Below, piece by piece: positions 27,155 to 36,102 of a DNA stretch of 64,000 bases. The stretch spans positions 4,670,808 to 4,734,807 of the forward strand of contig CP051246.1 in NCBI GenBank assembly GCA_017795085.1, in the 5' to 3' direction. This stretch comes from Salegentibacter sp. GTDB lineage: Bacteria; Bacteroidota; Bacteroidia; Flavobacteriales; Flavobacteriaceae. The notes under the pieces are model-generated. The model ran no database searches, had not been told where the DNA came from, and was given only the letters and a program-made list of their open reading frames with translations. Position 1 is the first letter of the stretch. Every line of letters starts with the position of its first letter. The translations under genes were made by a program, and so were the position numbers.

Positions 27155-28915
27155 ATGAAAAAAAACATAACGAAAAGGGCGGTTCAAGTCTCCGCGATAG
27201 TGATGTTAACCTTGCTAATTGCAAGCTGTGAGGCAGATATCCTTGAACAACCACCTGGAGATGCGATAACTGCAGATGAGTTTTTTAACACCGGTGCCGA
27301 TCTGGAAGCATATACTAATGATTTATATACCGTCTTGCCAACAAAATCGGTCTATATGGATGATTCAGATTCAGATAATATTTTAGGGGTAAGTGCCGGA
27401 GACAGGTTAAGGGGCACCCGGATTGTACCTACCGATAGAGGAAGCGGTGGCTGGTCCTGGGGACATTTGCGTAGAATTAATTTCTTTATTGAAAATTATA
27501 ACCGGGTAAATGATGAAGAAGCTAAGGCTAAATATTCGGGAATAGCGAAATTCTTTAGAGCTTATTTCTATTACGAAAAAGTAAAACGCTTTGGCGATGT
27601 GCCTTGGTATAGTGAAGTTATTGAACAGGATGATGAAGAATTATTAACGAAACCAAGGGATTCGAGAGAACTGGTAGTGGATTCAATCTTAGCTGATATT
27701 GATTATGCTATTGCTAATATACCGGCGGAGAAAGAGTTAAATCGTATTACAAAATATACAGCACTGCTTTTAAAAGCTCGAATTTCCCTTTTTGAAGGAA
27801 CATTTAGGAAGTACCATGGAATGGGGGATTATGAACGATTTTTAGAAGGCGCATCTGCTGCTGCTAAAGAATTAATGGATTCAGGGGCGTATGAACTGTA
27901 TTCCGGGGGTGGAGAAGACCAGGTGTATTTAGACCTTTTTGCCAGGGAAAACCAGGATATGACGGAGACAATCTTAGCGGTTGATTATGAATTTGGAATA
28001 AGAACGCACGATCTGGCCTACAGAATGACCGCGCCAACCCAGGGAAGATGGGGGCTTACCAAAGAGCTTGTCAATAGTTACCTAATGGCAGACGGTAGTC
28101 CTTTTACTGATCAATCTGGGTATGATACCATGGAATTTTATGAGGAGATGCAGCATCGCGATCCCAGGTTAACGCAAACTACTGCAGGACCTGATTTTAC
28201 GACCTATGGCTCGGAAAATCCTGAGCCGGTAGATTTAGATATAACCAGAACAGGTTACAGGGTGATTAAAGCCTTGCCTCCAAAAGGACCACAATGGGGC
28301 TCGGGAGGATCGATTAATGATGTGATACTTTTTCGTTATGCCGAGGCATTACTGATATACGCTGAAGCTAAAGCCGAACTGGGAACGCTTACTCAGGGCG
28401 ATATAGATTTGACTGTGAATAAAATCCGACACCGGGTGGGGATGCCTGTTTTGGATATGGCAGTGGCTAATGCTAATCCAGATCCATACCAGGAAAGTCT
28501 ATATGATAATATAGGCCAGGATGCTAATAAAGGAGTGATACTTGAAATCCGCCGGGAGCGCAGGATAGAACTGGTTAATGAAGGTTTTAGGTGGAGTGAT
28601 TTAATACGTTGGAAGGAAGGAAAAAAGCTGGAAGGCCCCATATTAGGGTTGTATTTTTCAAGCCTCGGGGCTCACGATTTTAATAACGATGGTGAATTTG
28701 ACGTCTATGTACACGAAGGTGATGCTTCAGGTGCACCAGCCGAGGTGAGTACTATGATTAACACTAACGAAAGACAGCTTTCTGAAGGTACATCAGGCAA
28801 TCTTCTTTTATTTGAAGGTGGTTCTTTTGAAGAACCTAAGGATTACTATTATCCAATTCCAATGGAAGACCTTGAACTTAATGATAATTTAGAACAAAAC
28901 CCCGGTTGGGAGTAA
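27155..28915 (+). CDS. SusD/RagB-family surface lipoprotein (second locus)
   Basis: A 586-residue SusD partner of the preceding transporter. The open frame begins at 27119, but the ATG at 27155 gives a proper lipoprotein signal (MKKNITKRAV..., lipobox LIASC, Cys25), so I use it. The family hallmarks are LEQPPGDAITADEFF after the signal, ADLEAYTNDLY, FRAYFYYEKVKRFGDVPWYS, the TPR-like helices and EIRRERRIELVNEGFRWSDLIRWK near the C-terminus. This is the classic SusD/RagB architecture rather than the shorter SusD-like_2 type seen at 8383. It begins 54 bp after the SusC stop. Confidence 0.93.
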   Translation: MKKNITKRAVQVSAIVMLTLLIASCEADILEQPPGDAITADEFFNTGADLEAYTNDLYTVLPTKSVYMDDSDSDNILGVSAGDRLRGTRIVPTDRGSGGWSWGHLRRINFFIENYNRVNDEEAKAKYSGIAKFFRAYFYYEKVKRFGDVPWYSEVIEQDDEELLTKPRDSRELVVDSILADIDYAIANIPAEKELNRITKYTALLLKARISLFEGTFRKYHGMGDYERFLEGASAAAKELMDSGAYELYSGGGEDQVYLDLFARENQDMTETILAVDYEFGIRTHDLAYRMTAPTQGRWGLTKELVNSYLMADGSPFTDQSGYDTMEFYEEMQHRDPRLTQTTAGPDFTTYGSENPEPVDLDITRTGYRVIKALPPKGPQWGSGGSINDVILFRYAEALLIYAEAKAELGTLTQGDIDLTVNKIRHRVGMPVLDMAVANANPDPYQESLYDNIGQDANKGVILEIRRERRIELVNEGFRWSDLIRWKEGKKLEGPILGLYFSSLGAHDFNNDGEFDVYVHEGDASGAPAEVSTMINTNERQLSEGTSGNLLLFEGGSFEEPKDYYYPIPMEDLELNDNLEQNPGWE

Positions 28916-28985
28916 TGTTATTTTGCTTATAAAAACCCAGTAATTAAATTTTAAATGTCCGTTATAAGTTATAATCGTATCGTCA

Positions 28986-29002
28986 CCTGAACTTGATTCA
29001 GG
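28986..29002. repeat. CCTGAA...TTCAGG palindrome (short form)
   Basis: CCTGAACTTGATTCAGG, a 17 bp palindrome of the same family as those at 34771 and 40962. It lies between SusD and the phosphoesterase and could act as an mRNA hairpin. Confidence 0.55.
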
Positions 29003-29109
29003 GCCTCATTATAAATCTTGTTGATTTTCATTAGGTGCAGAAACAGGTTTGGCATGATGCAAAATGTACATTGTTACTAATAACGGATAATCATAATAAC
29101 TTTTATAAA

Positions 29110-30687
29110 ATGATAAAAAAAATAATTTTAGGAATATGCCTTTCGGGAACATGTTGCCTCTCGGCACAGAAAATGGTTAGCGGAGTAGTTTTTGAAGATG
29201 CCAATGAAAACGGTAAAAAAGAACGTCGCGAAAAGGGGGTTGGAAAAGTAGCCGTAACCAACGGAAAAGAAGTGGTGCTGACCAATAAAAGTGGCAGGTA
29301 CGAATTGCCCGCTAATGAGGATATGATTATTTCGGTAATAAAGCCATCGGGCTATGTGGTAGCAACAAATCCTGATAACCTACCGCAATTTTTCTATATC
29401 CATAAACCTAAAGGTTCACCAGAACTGGAATTTCCGGGAGTGGAGCCTACCGGGAAATTACCTAAATCGATCGATTTTGGTTTAATACCTTCTGAAGAAA
29501 AAGAGGAGTTTACCACCCTAATTTTTGGCGATCCGCAGCCATATACAAAAGAAGAGGTCGATTTTTTTGTAAAAGGGATAGTTGCTGAAGTTGAAAATAT
29601 AGAAAATGTACCTTTTGGGCTTAGCCTTGGAGACCTGGTAGGGAATAATCTCGATTTGTTTAACCCTTATACACAGGCTGTAAAAAAAGCGGGAATTCCA
29701 TGGTACAATTTGCTGGGAAATCACGATATCAATTTTGATGTAGAAGAAGATAAATATTCTGATGAAACTTACGAAGCTCATTTTGGCCCGGCCAATTATG
29801 CATTCAATTATGGAAAAGTCCACTTTATAGTTTTAGATGATGTGTTATATCCCGATCCCAGGGATGGCAAAGGCTATCAGGGTGGATTTAGGAGTGATCA
29901 ACTTCAGTTTATAAAAAATGATCTGAAACACGTGCCTGAAGATCATTTGGTGGTTTTGGCTATGCACATTCCGCTTAGTGAGCCCGAAGGAAGAGATACT
30001 TTTAGAGATGAAGATCGGGAAGAACTGTTTGAGCTCCTGAAAAATCATCCCAATACCCTTTCACTTTCAGCACATACGCATATTCAACGTCAGGATTTCT
30101 TCAGTAAAGAAGATGGGTGGCAGCAGGACAAACCGCATCACCATTATAATGTAGGAACAACTTCTGGCGATTGGTATTCGGGGAAATTAGACGATGCCGG
30201 AATCCCTATTTCAACTATGCGTGATGGAACGCCAAAAGGTTATGCTTTTATCAATTTTGACGGTAATTCTTATGATATCGATTATAAAGTTGCCGGCAAA
30301 CCAGCCAACTACCAAATGGAGGTTTTTGCACCGAAGGTAGTGGCTAATAACCGTAGAACTAAAGCCGGAATTTATGTGAACTTTTTTATGGGCACTAAAG
30401 GAGATGAGGTGCTTTATCGGGTTGATGATGGGGATTGGAAGCCGATGCGTTACGTGGAAGATTACGACCCTTCTTATGTTGAGAAAATTTATGAATGGGA
30501 TTTAACTGAAGAATTGATGCCCGGGCGTCGCGGATCCAATCCTGTAAAAACCGAACACCTTTGGAGGGGTAATATTCCGGTAAACCTGGAAACAGGAGAA
30601 CATAAAATCGAAATAAAAGCTAACGATATGTTCGGGAAAACGCATACTGCCGAAACTTCTTATAGACTGGAGGAACCGGCAAAATAA
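29110..30687 (+). CDS. Secreted calcineurin-like phosphoesterase (MetallophosN/C type)
   Basis: The 525-residue product has a signal peptide ending near residue 20 (CLSAQ); I start at the ATG at 29110, because the upstream frame from 29035 does not resemble anything. Domains in order: an N-terminal beta-sandwich (~22-115; SGVVFEDANENGKKE), a calcineurin-like catalytic domain (~125-380) and a C-terminal beta domain. Metal motifs are GDPQPY (a D-x-Q in place of D-x-H), LGDLVGN, LGNHDINF, AMHIPL and SAHTHIQ. It should hydrolyse phosphomono- or diesters outside the cytoplasm. It follows SusD by 194 bp in the same direction and precedes the GDPD gene across a terminator. Confidence 0.88.
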   Translation: MIKKIILGICLSGTCCLSAQKMVSGVVFEDANENGKKERREKGVGKVAVTNGKEVVLTNKSGRYELPANEDMIISVIKPSGYVVATNPDNLPQFFYIHKPKGSPELEFPGVEPTGKLPKSIDFGLIPSEEKEEFTTLIFGDPQPYTKEEVDFFVKGIVAEVENIENVPFGLSLGDLVGNNLDLFNPYTQAVKKAGIPWYNLLGNHDINFDVEEDKYSDETYEAHFGPANYAFNYGKVHFIVLDDVLYPDPRDGKGYQGGFRSDQLQFIKNDLKHVPEDHLVVLAMHIPLSEPEGRDTFRDEDREELFELLKNHPNTLSLSAHTHIQRQDFFSKEDGWQQDKPHHHYNVGTTSGDWYSGKLDDAGIPISTMRDGTPKGYAFINFDGNSYDIDYKVAGKPANYQMEVFAPKVVANNRRTKAGIYVNFFMGTKGDEVLYRVDDGDWKPMRYVEDYDPSYVEKIYEWDLTEELMPGRRGSNPVKTEHLWRGNIPVNLETGEHKIEIKANDMFGKTHTAETSYRLEEPAK

Positions 30688-30734
30688 TTTTTAAAATCCC
30701 ACTTTATGGGGAAAATTTGTGTTTAGTTTGTAAC

Positions 30735-30776
30735 AGCCTGCCCATGTTCTCTTTGTTTTTGGGTGGGCTTTTCTTT
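30735..30776 (+). terminator. Terminator/attenuator between phosphoesterase and GDPD genes
   Basis: AGCCTGCCCA (30735-30744) pairs with TGGGTGGGCT (30760-30769) over ten positions with two wobbles, followed by a T-rich tail. It would lower GDPD expression relative to the upstream genes. Confidence 0.65.
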
Positions 30777-30789
30777 AAATTTTTAAAAA

Positions 30790-31725
30790 ATGAAATTATT
30801 AAAAATTTTAGGTCTTGCGGTATTGTTGTTTGCTGCATGTAAGAATGAGGCTTCTAAAAAAGAAGATACAGTAAAGCAGAAAATTGAAATTAAACAGGTG
30901 GAAGTCCAGGGTCATCGTGGCGATCGTGGAAATTTTCCTGAAAATTCTATCCCTGCATTTATAAGTGCTGTTAAAAAAGGGGTTGAGGTGTTGGAGCTGG
31001 ACGTGGTGATTTCCAAAGATAACAAAGTAGTGGTATCCCACGAGCCTTTTATGCATTCGCTGTATATGCTGAAGCCTAATGGTGATTCTATTTCAAAAGC
31101 CGAACAGGAGAGTTATAACTTTTACGAAATGAAGTACGATAGCATCAAAACCTTTGATGCCGGATCAAAAGGGAACCGACTTTTCCCCGGGCAGCGGAAG
31201 CAAAAAACCTATAAACCGCTTTTAAGCGAAGTAATTGATTCAGTTGAAAATTATATTGCCGAAAATAATTTAGAGCCGGTGAAATATAATATCGAGATAA
31301 AATCTTCTGAAAGTAAATACGACAGCCATCAGCCCCAGCCTGAAGAATTTGTTAAGTTGGTAATGAACGTTATAGACCAGAGCGAAATAGGTAGCTTTAA
31401 TTTACAATCTTTTGATGTGAATATTTTAAATGAAATTAGCAATCAATTTCCTGAAGTAGAAACCGCTTATTTAGTGGCTGCTGAAGGAATTGAGAAAAAC
31501 CTGGACTTGCTGAAGTATAGTCCCGAAATTTACAGCCCGCATTATGGTCTGGTGAAAGACAGCGCTTTTATAGATTCTATAGATCAAAAAAATATGCGTT
31601 TAATTCCCTGGACAATAAATGATACCGCGGATATTAACAACATGCTAAACCTGGGCGTAGACGGAATTATTACCGATTATCCGGAACGGGTTTTAGAGAG
31701 AAGACAATCGTTTTTAAATCAGTGA
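30790..31725 (+). CDS. Glycerophosphodiester phosphodiesterase family lipoprotein
   Basis: A 311-residue enzyme expected to split glycerophosphodiesters into glycerol 3-phosphate and an alcohol. The GDPD signature is complete: GHRGDRGNFPENS with catalytic His42 and Arg43, LELDV with Glu69 and Asp71, SHEP with the second catalytic His84, and NIEIKSS for a further metal ligand. The N-terminus is a lipoprotein signal (LLFAACK, Cys17), so it works in the periplasm or at the outer membrane. Together with the preceding phosphoesterase it would release phosphate and glycerol from a substrate brought by the adjacent SusCD pair. Confidence 0.9.
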   Translation: MKLLKILGLAVLLFAACKNEASKKEDTVKQKIEIKQVEVQGHRGDRGNFPENSIPAFISAVKKGVEVLELDVVISKDNKVVVSHEPFMHSLYMLKPNGDSISKAEQESYNFYEMKYDSIKTFDAGSKGNRLFPGQRKQKTYKPLLSEVIDSVENYIAENNLEPVKYNIEIKSSESKYDSHQPQPEEFVKLVMNVIDQSEIGSFNLQSFDVNILNEISNQFPEVETAYLVAAEGIEKNLDLLKYSPEIYSPHYGLVKDSAFIDSIDQKNMRLIPWTINDTADINNMLNLGVDGIITDYPERVLERRQSFLNQ

Positions 31726-31801
31726 TTTATGTAATTTGTGAAAAACAAGTTGAAAACTCATCTCAGACTTGTGTAAAAGCGGAGTTATAGCAACCTATCT
31801 T

Positions 31802-31809
31802 TACTTTTG
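31802..31809 (+). promoter_or_regulatory. TAnnTTTG promoter element of the nrdBA riboswitch transcript
   Basis: TACTTTTG matches the -7 consensus exactly and lies just before the aptamer, so the transcript would begin near 31815, where the riboswitch starts. Confidence 0.45.
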
Positions 31810-31811
31810 TA

Positions 31812-31992
31812 AAATTCTGCAACCGAAAAGAATTGCCGTCCGGCGATAAAAAGGGGAATCGCGTGGAAATCGTGGGCTGTTGCGCAACTGTAAGTAACTT
31901 CGTTACAAGCCAGGTTACCTTACTTTTCGGAAAGACTTTTGCTTTCGCATAAAAAGTAAATGTCCCGGGCTTAAGTGATGTCTTCACTTACC
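31812..31992 (+). promoter_or_regulatory. Cobalamin (B12) riboswitch upstream of nrdBA
   Basis: The conserved core is clear: GGGGAATC-GCGTGGAAATC-GTGGGCTG, then GCGCAACTGTAA, and the B12 box AAGCCAGGTTACCT at 31907-31920. Two hairpins follow: TTACTTTT/AAAAGTAA (31920-31959) and TAAGTGA/TCACTTA (31972-31990). The second, ~50 bp before the nrdB start, may belong to the expression platform; it has no T run, so control of translation or an alternative fold is more likely than termination. B12 should switch the operon off. Boundaries are approximate. Confidence 0.9.
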
Positions 31993-32041
31993 GTGATACA
32001 TTCTTTTATGCTTTTGAATTTAACCCAAAAACAAAAGTATT

Positions 32042-33016
32042 ATGAGTATTTTCGACAAACGACTTAATTATAAACCTTTTGAATATCCTGAAATTTTAAG
32101 CTTTACCGAAGCGATTAACAAATCCTATTGGGTGCATTCGGAAGTAGATTTTACCGCTGATGTGCAGGATTTTCATTCTCATCTTAACGCTAACGAAAAA
32201 CAGGTGGTAAAACGTAGTTTGTTGGCAATTGCCCAAATTGAAGTTGCCGTAAAATCTTTTTGGGGAGATTTATACCATCATTTACCGAAACCGGAATTTA
32301 ACGGGCTTGGGAGTACTTTTGCCGAATGTGAATTCCGTCATTCCGAAGCCTATTCGCGTTTGCTGGAAGTTTTGGGTTATAACAACGAATTTGAACGACT
32401 TATAGAAACTCCTGTTATCAAAAAACGTATCGCCTATCTTTCTAACGCGCTGGCACATACAAAATCTGATAACAAAAAAGAATACGTGAGTTCTCTTATT
32501 TTGTTCTCTATCCTAATTGAAAATGTTTCCCTGTTTAGCCAGTTTGCCATTATCCTTTCGTTTTCGCGATTTAGAGGTGTGATGAAAAACGTGAGTAATA
32601 TTATCGCATGGACTTCCGTAGATGAGCAGGTTCATGCTAATGCGGGAATCTATATTGTGAATAAAATAAAAGAGGAATTTCCCGATTTCTTTGAGGAGAA
32701 TTCCAAAGCCGATATTAGAAAAATCGTGGCCGATTCTATGGAAGTAGAGGCTGAAATACTCGACTGGATATTTGAAGATGGCGACCTTGATAATCTAAGC
32801 AAAACCGATTTACTAAACTTTATGAAATTCAGGGTAGATGATAGTTTGCAAAAAATAGGAATGGAAAAACTCTATCCTGAAGCCGCGCAGGGGAAGCAAC
32901 CCCTTTTGTGGTTTGAAGAAGAAATTTTTGCTAATAGCCTTGATGATTTCTTTGCAAAACGCCCGGTAGATTATACCAAACACGATAAGAGTATCACCGC
33001 CAACGATCTATTCTAA
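32042..33016 (+). CDS. nrdB: Class I ribonucleotide reductase, beta (radical) subunit
   Basis: The 324-residue small subunit carries the diiron/tyrosyl cofactor that starts ribonucleotide reduction. Metal ligands are visible as a ferritin-like set: Glu66 (IAQIEVAV), Glu97 and His100 in ECEFRHSEAY, Glu160 and Glu195 with His198 in DEQVHAN. The radical tyrosine is Tyr104, in the E-x2-H-x3-Y spacing of classic NrdB, so a stable tyrosyl radical is expected. No N-terminal ATP-cone is present. It is the first gene behind the cobalamin riboswitch and is followed by nrdA after 60 bp. Length is slightly under that of the E. coli protein (376). Confidence 0.93.
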   Translation: MSIFDKRLNYKPFEYPEILSFTEAINKSYWVHSEVDFTADVQDFHSHLNANEKQVVKRSLLAIAQIEVAVKSFWGDLYHHLPKPEFNGLGSTFAECEFRHSEAYSRLLEVLGYNNEFERLIETPVIKKRIAYLSNALAHTKSDNKKEYVSSLILFSILIENVSLFSQFAIILSFSRFRGVMKNVSNIIAWTSVDEQVHANAGIYIVNKIKEEFPDFFEENSKADIRKIVADSMEVEAEILDWIFEDGDLDNLSKTDLLNFMKFRVDDSLQKIGMEKLYPEAAQGKQPLLWFEEEIFANSLDDFFAKRPVDYTKHDKSITANDLF

Positions 33017-33076
33017 ATCTCTGAAAAATCAGGGATTTTCTCTCAAAACTGAATTAAAAAATTTAAAATTTTCCTT

Positions 33077-34759
33077 ATGGAAGTGCCTAGTAAACTCGAA
33101 CCCCAAGTTGAAACTGAACGCCTGTGGTGGCTTAATGATGAAAGTCAGCAAATTTTAAATCGTGGCTATTTGTTAAAAGGTGAAACTGCGCAATCGGCTA
33201 TTGAACGTGTAGCTAATGCGGCAGCAAAACGCCTTTATAAACCCGAGCTAGCCGAAGCTTTTATTGAAATGATAGAACGCGGCTGGATGAGTTTGAGTTC
33301 GCCAATATGGGCCAATATGGGAACCGAACGAGGGCTGCCTATTTCCTGTTTTAACGTATATGTGCCTGATAATATTGAGGGCATTACGCATAAATTGGGC
33401 GAGGTAATTATGCAAACCAAAATTGGAGGAGGAACTTCTGGTTATTTCGGTGAGCTTCGTGGCCGTGGCAGCGCGGTAACCGATAATGGTAAAAGTAGCG
33501 GTGCAACGAGTTTTATGAAACTTTTTGATACCGCCATGGATACCATTTCCCAGGGCGGTGTTCGACGGGGTGCTTTTGCAGCTTATTTAGATATTGACCA
33601 TCCCGATATTCGCGAGTTTCTGGAAATCAAAAACATCGGCAACCCCATTCAGAATTTATTCAACGGGGTTTGTGTACCCGATTACTGGATGCAGGAAATG
33701 ATAGATGGTGATATGGAAAAAAGGGAAATCTGGGCTAAAGTTTTAGAGAGCAGGCAGCAGAAAGGACTTCCGTATATCTTTTTCAGCGATAATATTAACC
33801 GCAATAAACCGCAGGTATATAAAGACCAAAACCTGGGAATTTATTCTAGTAATTTATGTTCTGAAATCGCTTTGCCTTCCAGTAAAGACGAATCTTTTAT
33901 TTGCTGTTTGTCTTCTATGAATTTAGAACTTTATGATGAATGGAAAGATACCGAAGCTGTAAAACTGGCCATTTGGTTCCTGGATGCCGTATTACAGGAA
34001 TTTATTGCCAAAACCGAAGGAAATCACTACCTGGCTTCGGCAAATCGTTTTGCGAAACGCCATCGTGCCCTTGGTTTGGGCGTTATGGGCTGGCATTCTT
34101 ATTTACAGAAAAATATGATTCCCTTTGAAGGCATGGAAGCCAAAGGCTTAACCCATAAAATTTTTGAACATATTAATACAAAGGCCAAAAAAGCTTCGGC
34201 CGAGTTGGCACAAATTTATGGAGAGCCGGAAATCCTACAGGGTTACGGACAGCGAAATACCACGCTTATGGCCATTGCGCCAACCACTTCTTCTTCGGCA
34301 ATTTTGGGGCAAAGTTCTCCCGGGATTGAACCTTTCAGCAGTAATTATTATAAAGCCGGACTGGCAAAGGGCAATTTTATGCGAAAGAATAAGCACCTGA
34401 AGAAACTTTTGGAGTCTAAAGGTATAGACAACGAAGATATTTGGCGAAGTATTATGTTAAATCACGGTAGTGTACAACATCTTACTGAACTTACTGTTGA
34501 GGAAAAAGCCGTTTTTAAAACTTTTAAGGAAATCAGTCAGTTAGAGATTATTCAGCAAGCCTCCATTCGTCAGAAATTTATTGATCAGGCACAGAGTTTA
34601 AACTTAAACATCCCTTCAAATTTACCTGTTAGGGATGTTAATAAACTGATGATAGAAGCTTGGCAATTAGGCGTGAAAACCTTGTATTATCAGCGTAGTC
34701 AAAGTGTTTCAAAAGAATTTATTTCAGAAATGGTAACCTGCGCCAGTTGCGAAGCTTAA
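33077..34759 (+). CDS. nrdA: Class I ribonucleotide reductase, alpha (catalytic) subunit, short form
   Basis: The catalytic subunit reduces ribonucleotides to deoxyribonucleotides. Key residues are present: Cys91 (PISCFNVY) as one redox Cys, NLCSE with the thiyl-radical Cys261 and Glu263, a Cys pair in FICCLSSMNL (~276-277), the radical-relay tyrosines Tyr537-Tyr538 (TLYYQR) and a C-terminal CASC for reactivation by thioredoxin/glutaredoxin. At 560 residues it is ~200 shorter than E. coli NrdA (761): the whole N-terminal ATP-cone region is missing, so overall dATP inhibition through that domain is not possible. This compact form occurs naturally in a class I subclass. It shares the B12-controlled transcript with nrdB. 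Confidence 0.92.
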   Translation: MEVPSKLEPQVETERLWWLNDESQQILNRGYLLKGETAQSAIERVANAAAKRLYKPELAEAFIEMIERGWMSLSSPIWANMGTERGLPISCFNVYVPDNIEGITHKLGEVIMQTKIGGGTSGYFGELRGRGSAVTDNGKSSGATSFMKLFDTAMDTISQGGVRRGAFAAYLDIDHPDIREFLEIKNIGNPIQNLFNGVCVPDYWMQEMIDGDMEKREIWAKVLESRQQKGLPYIFFSDNINRNKPQVYKDQNLGIYSSNLCSEIALPSSKDESFICCLSSMNLELYDEWKDTEAVKLAIWFLDAVLQEFIAKTEGNHYLASANRFAKRHRALGLGVMGWHSYLQKNMIPFEGMEAKGLTHKIFEHINTKAKKASAELAQIYGEPEILQGYGQRNTTLMAIAPTTSSSAILGQSSPGIEPFSSNYYKAGLAKGNFMRKNKHLKKLLESKGIDNEDIWRSIMLNHGSVQHLTELTVEEKAVFKTFKEISQLEIIQQASIRQKFIDQAQSLNLNIPSNLPVRDVNKLMIEAWQLGVKTLYYQRSQSVSKEFISEMVTCASCEA

Positions 34760-34770
34760 AAGTGTTTGTG

Positions 34771-34795
34771 TCATCCTGAACTTGTTTCAGGATCT
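34771..34795. repeat. TCATCCTGAA...TTCAGGATCT palindrome
   Basis: A 25 bp imperfect palindrome 12 bp after the nrdA stop codon. The same sequence occurs inverted at 40962-40986 with three differences, and degenerate forms occur at 12703 and 18376. It may serve as a transcript-end hairpin. Confidence 0.65.
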
Positions 34796-34808
34796 AATTT
34801 AAATGAGA

Positions 34809-34845
34809 GCTCCTCTCCCTCAGGGAGAGGCGGAGGTGAGGGGCT
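34809..34845. repeat. CTCCTCTCCCTC...GAGAGG repeat, copy 1
   Basis: CTCTCCCTCAGGGAGAG hairpin followed by CGGAGGTGAGGGGCT. Related copies lie at 40761-40793 and 48607-48640. Confidence 0.6.
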
Positions 34846-34899
34846 GAATATTCTAATGTATTTATTGCAATTACGGCCTGAAGCCCTTATTTTAGACAA

Positions 34900-35754
34900 A
34901 TGCAAATAGAAAATTTACAATCGGTAACCAGGCTTCAAAACGGGCTTAAAATGCCTGTTTTAGGGCTTGGTGTTTATAAGATGAGCGATAAGGAAGCCTT
35001 TTCTTCTGTTAAATTTGCTTTGGAAAACGGTTATCGACATATCGATACTGCCAGTTTTTACCAAAATGAAACTGCGGTTGGGAAAGCAATAAAAGAATCA
35101 GGGGTTCCTCGTGATGAGATTTTTGTTACCTCTAAAATTTGGATTACCGAACAGGGTTATGATGAAGCCAAACATGCTATAGAAAACTCTTTGCAACGCC
35201 TGGATTCCAGTTATATAGATCTGTATTTAATCCATTGGCCTACACCGGGAAAATTTACCGAAAGCTGGAAGGCTATGGAAGAATATTACAAAGCCGGGAA
35301 GTTAAAAGCCATTGGACTTAGTAATTGCTTGATCCATCAGATTGAGGAAATTCGAGTAATGGCAGCGGTAATGCCTATGGTACTTCAGAATGAATTTCAT
35401 CCAAGGTTGGTGCAACAGGAGTTACTGGACTATTGCAAAAATCAGAATATTCAATATGAAGCTTGGGCTCCTTTAATGCGCGGACAAATTTTAGACCACA
35501 AAATCATTAAAAACCTTGCTGAAAAATATAGGAAAACGCCTGCGCAAATTGTCATTCGTTGGGATTTACAAAAAGGCGTGGTAACTATTCCTAAAAGTGT
35601 ACATGAAAACAGAATCATAGAAAATTCCCGGGTTTTTGATTTTCAACTTTCCGTAGAAGAAATCAAACAAATCGATGCCTTAGACCGCGAAGAACGAACC
35701 GGCGCCCACCCCGATGGTTTTATGGATTATTTTAGGGAAAAAGGAGAGATTTAG
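34900..35754 (+). CDS. Aldo/keto reductase
   Basis: The 284-residue product is an NAD(P)H-dependent carbonyl reductase with the (beta/alpha)8 fold. The catalytic tetrad can be read directly: Asp49 and Tyr54 in GYRHIDTASFYQNE, Lys79 in VTSKIW and His112 in LYLIHWP. The cofactor loop PKSVHENRIIENSRVFDF near residues 229-246 is typical of the AKR5-like group (2,5-diketo-gluconate reductases), although the natural substrate is unknown. It is a single gene between the ribonucleotide reductase operon and the molybdenum-cofactor operon. A repeat lies upstream. Confidence 0.9.
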   Translation: MQIENLQSVTRLQNGLKMPVLGLGVYKMSDKEAFSSVKFALENGYRHIDTASFYQNETAVGKAIKESGVPRDEIFVTSKIWITEQGYDEAKHAIENSLQRLDSSYIDLYLIHWPTPGKFTESWKAMEEYYKAGKLKAIGLSNCLIHQIEEIRVMAAVMPMVLQNEFHPRLVQQELLDYCKNQNIQYEAWAPLMRGQILDHKIIKNLAEKYRKTPAQIVIRWDLQKGVVTIPKSVHENRIIENSRVFDFQLSVEEIKQIDALDREERTGAHPDGFMDYFREKGEI

Positions 35755-35858
35755 TCAGTTGGCAGTTAGCAGTAGAGAATAAAATATTTACGTCATTCGG
35801 GCCTTGAACCTTAATCTAATTTCCATTATAACTTTCTCGTAATTAATTAGCTTAAACT

Positions 35859-35876
35859 CCCGATAAATAGATCGGG
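35859..35876. repeat. CCCGAT...ATCGGG palindrome
   Basis: Six-base arms around a six-base spacer, 105 bp after the aldo/keto reductase stop codon. Could work as a weak terminator or be the core of a dispersed repeat. Confidence 0.45.
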
Positions 35877-36102
35877 GCAGGATCTGCATCAATCCCAATG
35901 CTTCGGCACAGGGTGACGATTGCTTTTTTAGGCAAAATAAGGTTGATTCATTCGTGAATTAGTGGCGTTTACTTCAGTTTTAAACCCTATACGCTAACAC
36001 ACCAAAACCTTCATCTATTTTTCTCAATTTTTAGACTTTAATTTTTAATATTTTAAAATAGATAGCATCCTTAATTCCTGTACTGATAAAAATTATTAAA
36101 AT

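Noticed and set aside
31972..31990. Hairpin after the B12 aptamer as an intrinsic terminator.
   Set aside because: It has no T run after the stem, so it is recorded only as part of the expression platform.
36084..36095. TGAT-AAAA-ATTA upstream of moeA.
   Set aside because: One half-site is imperfect, the region is very A+T-rich and the distance to the gene (80 bp) differs from the other sites.
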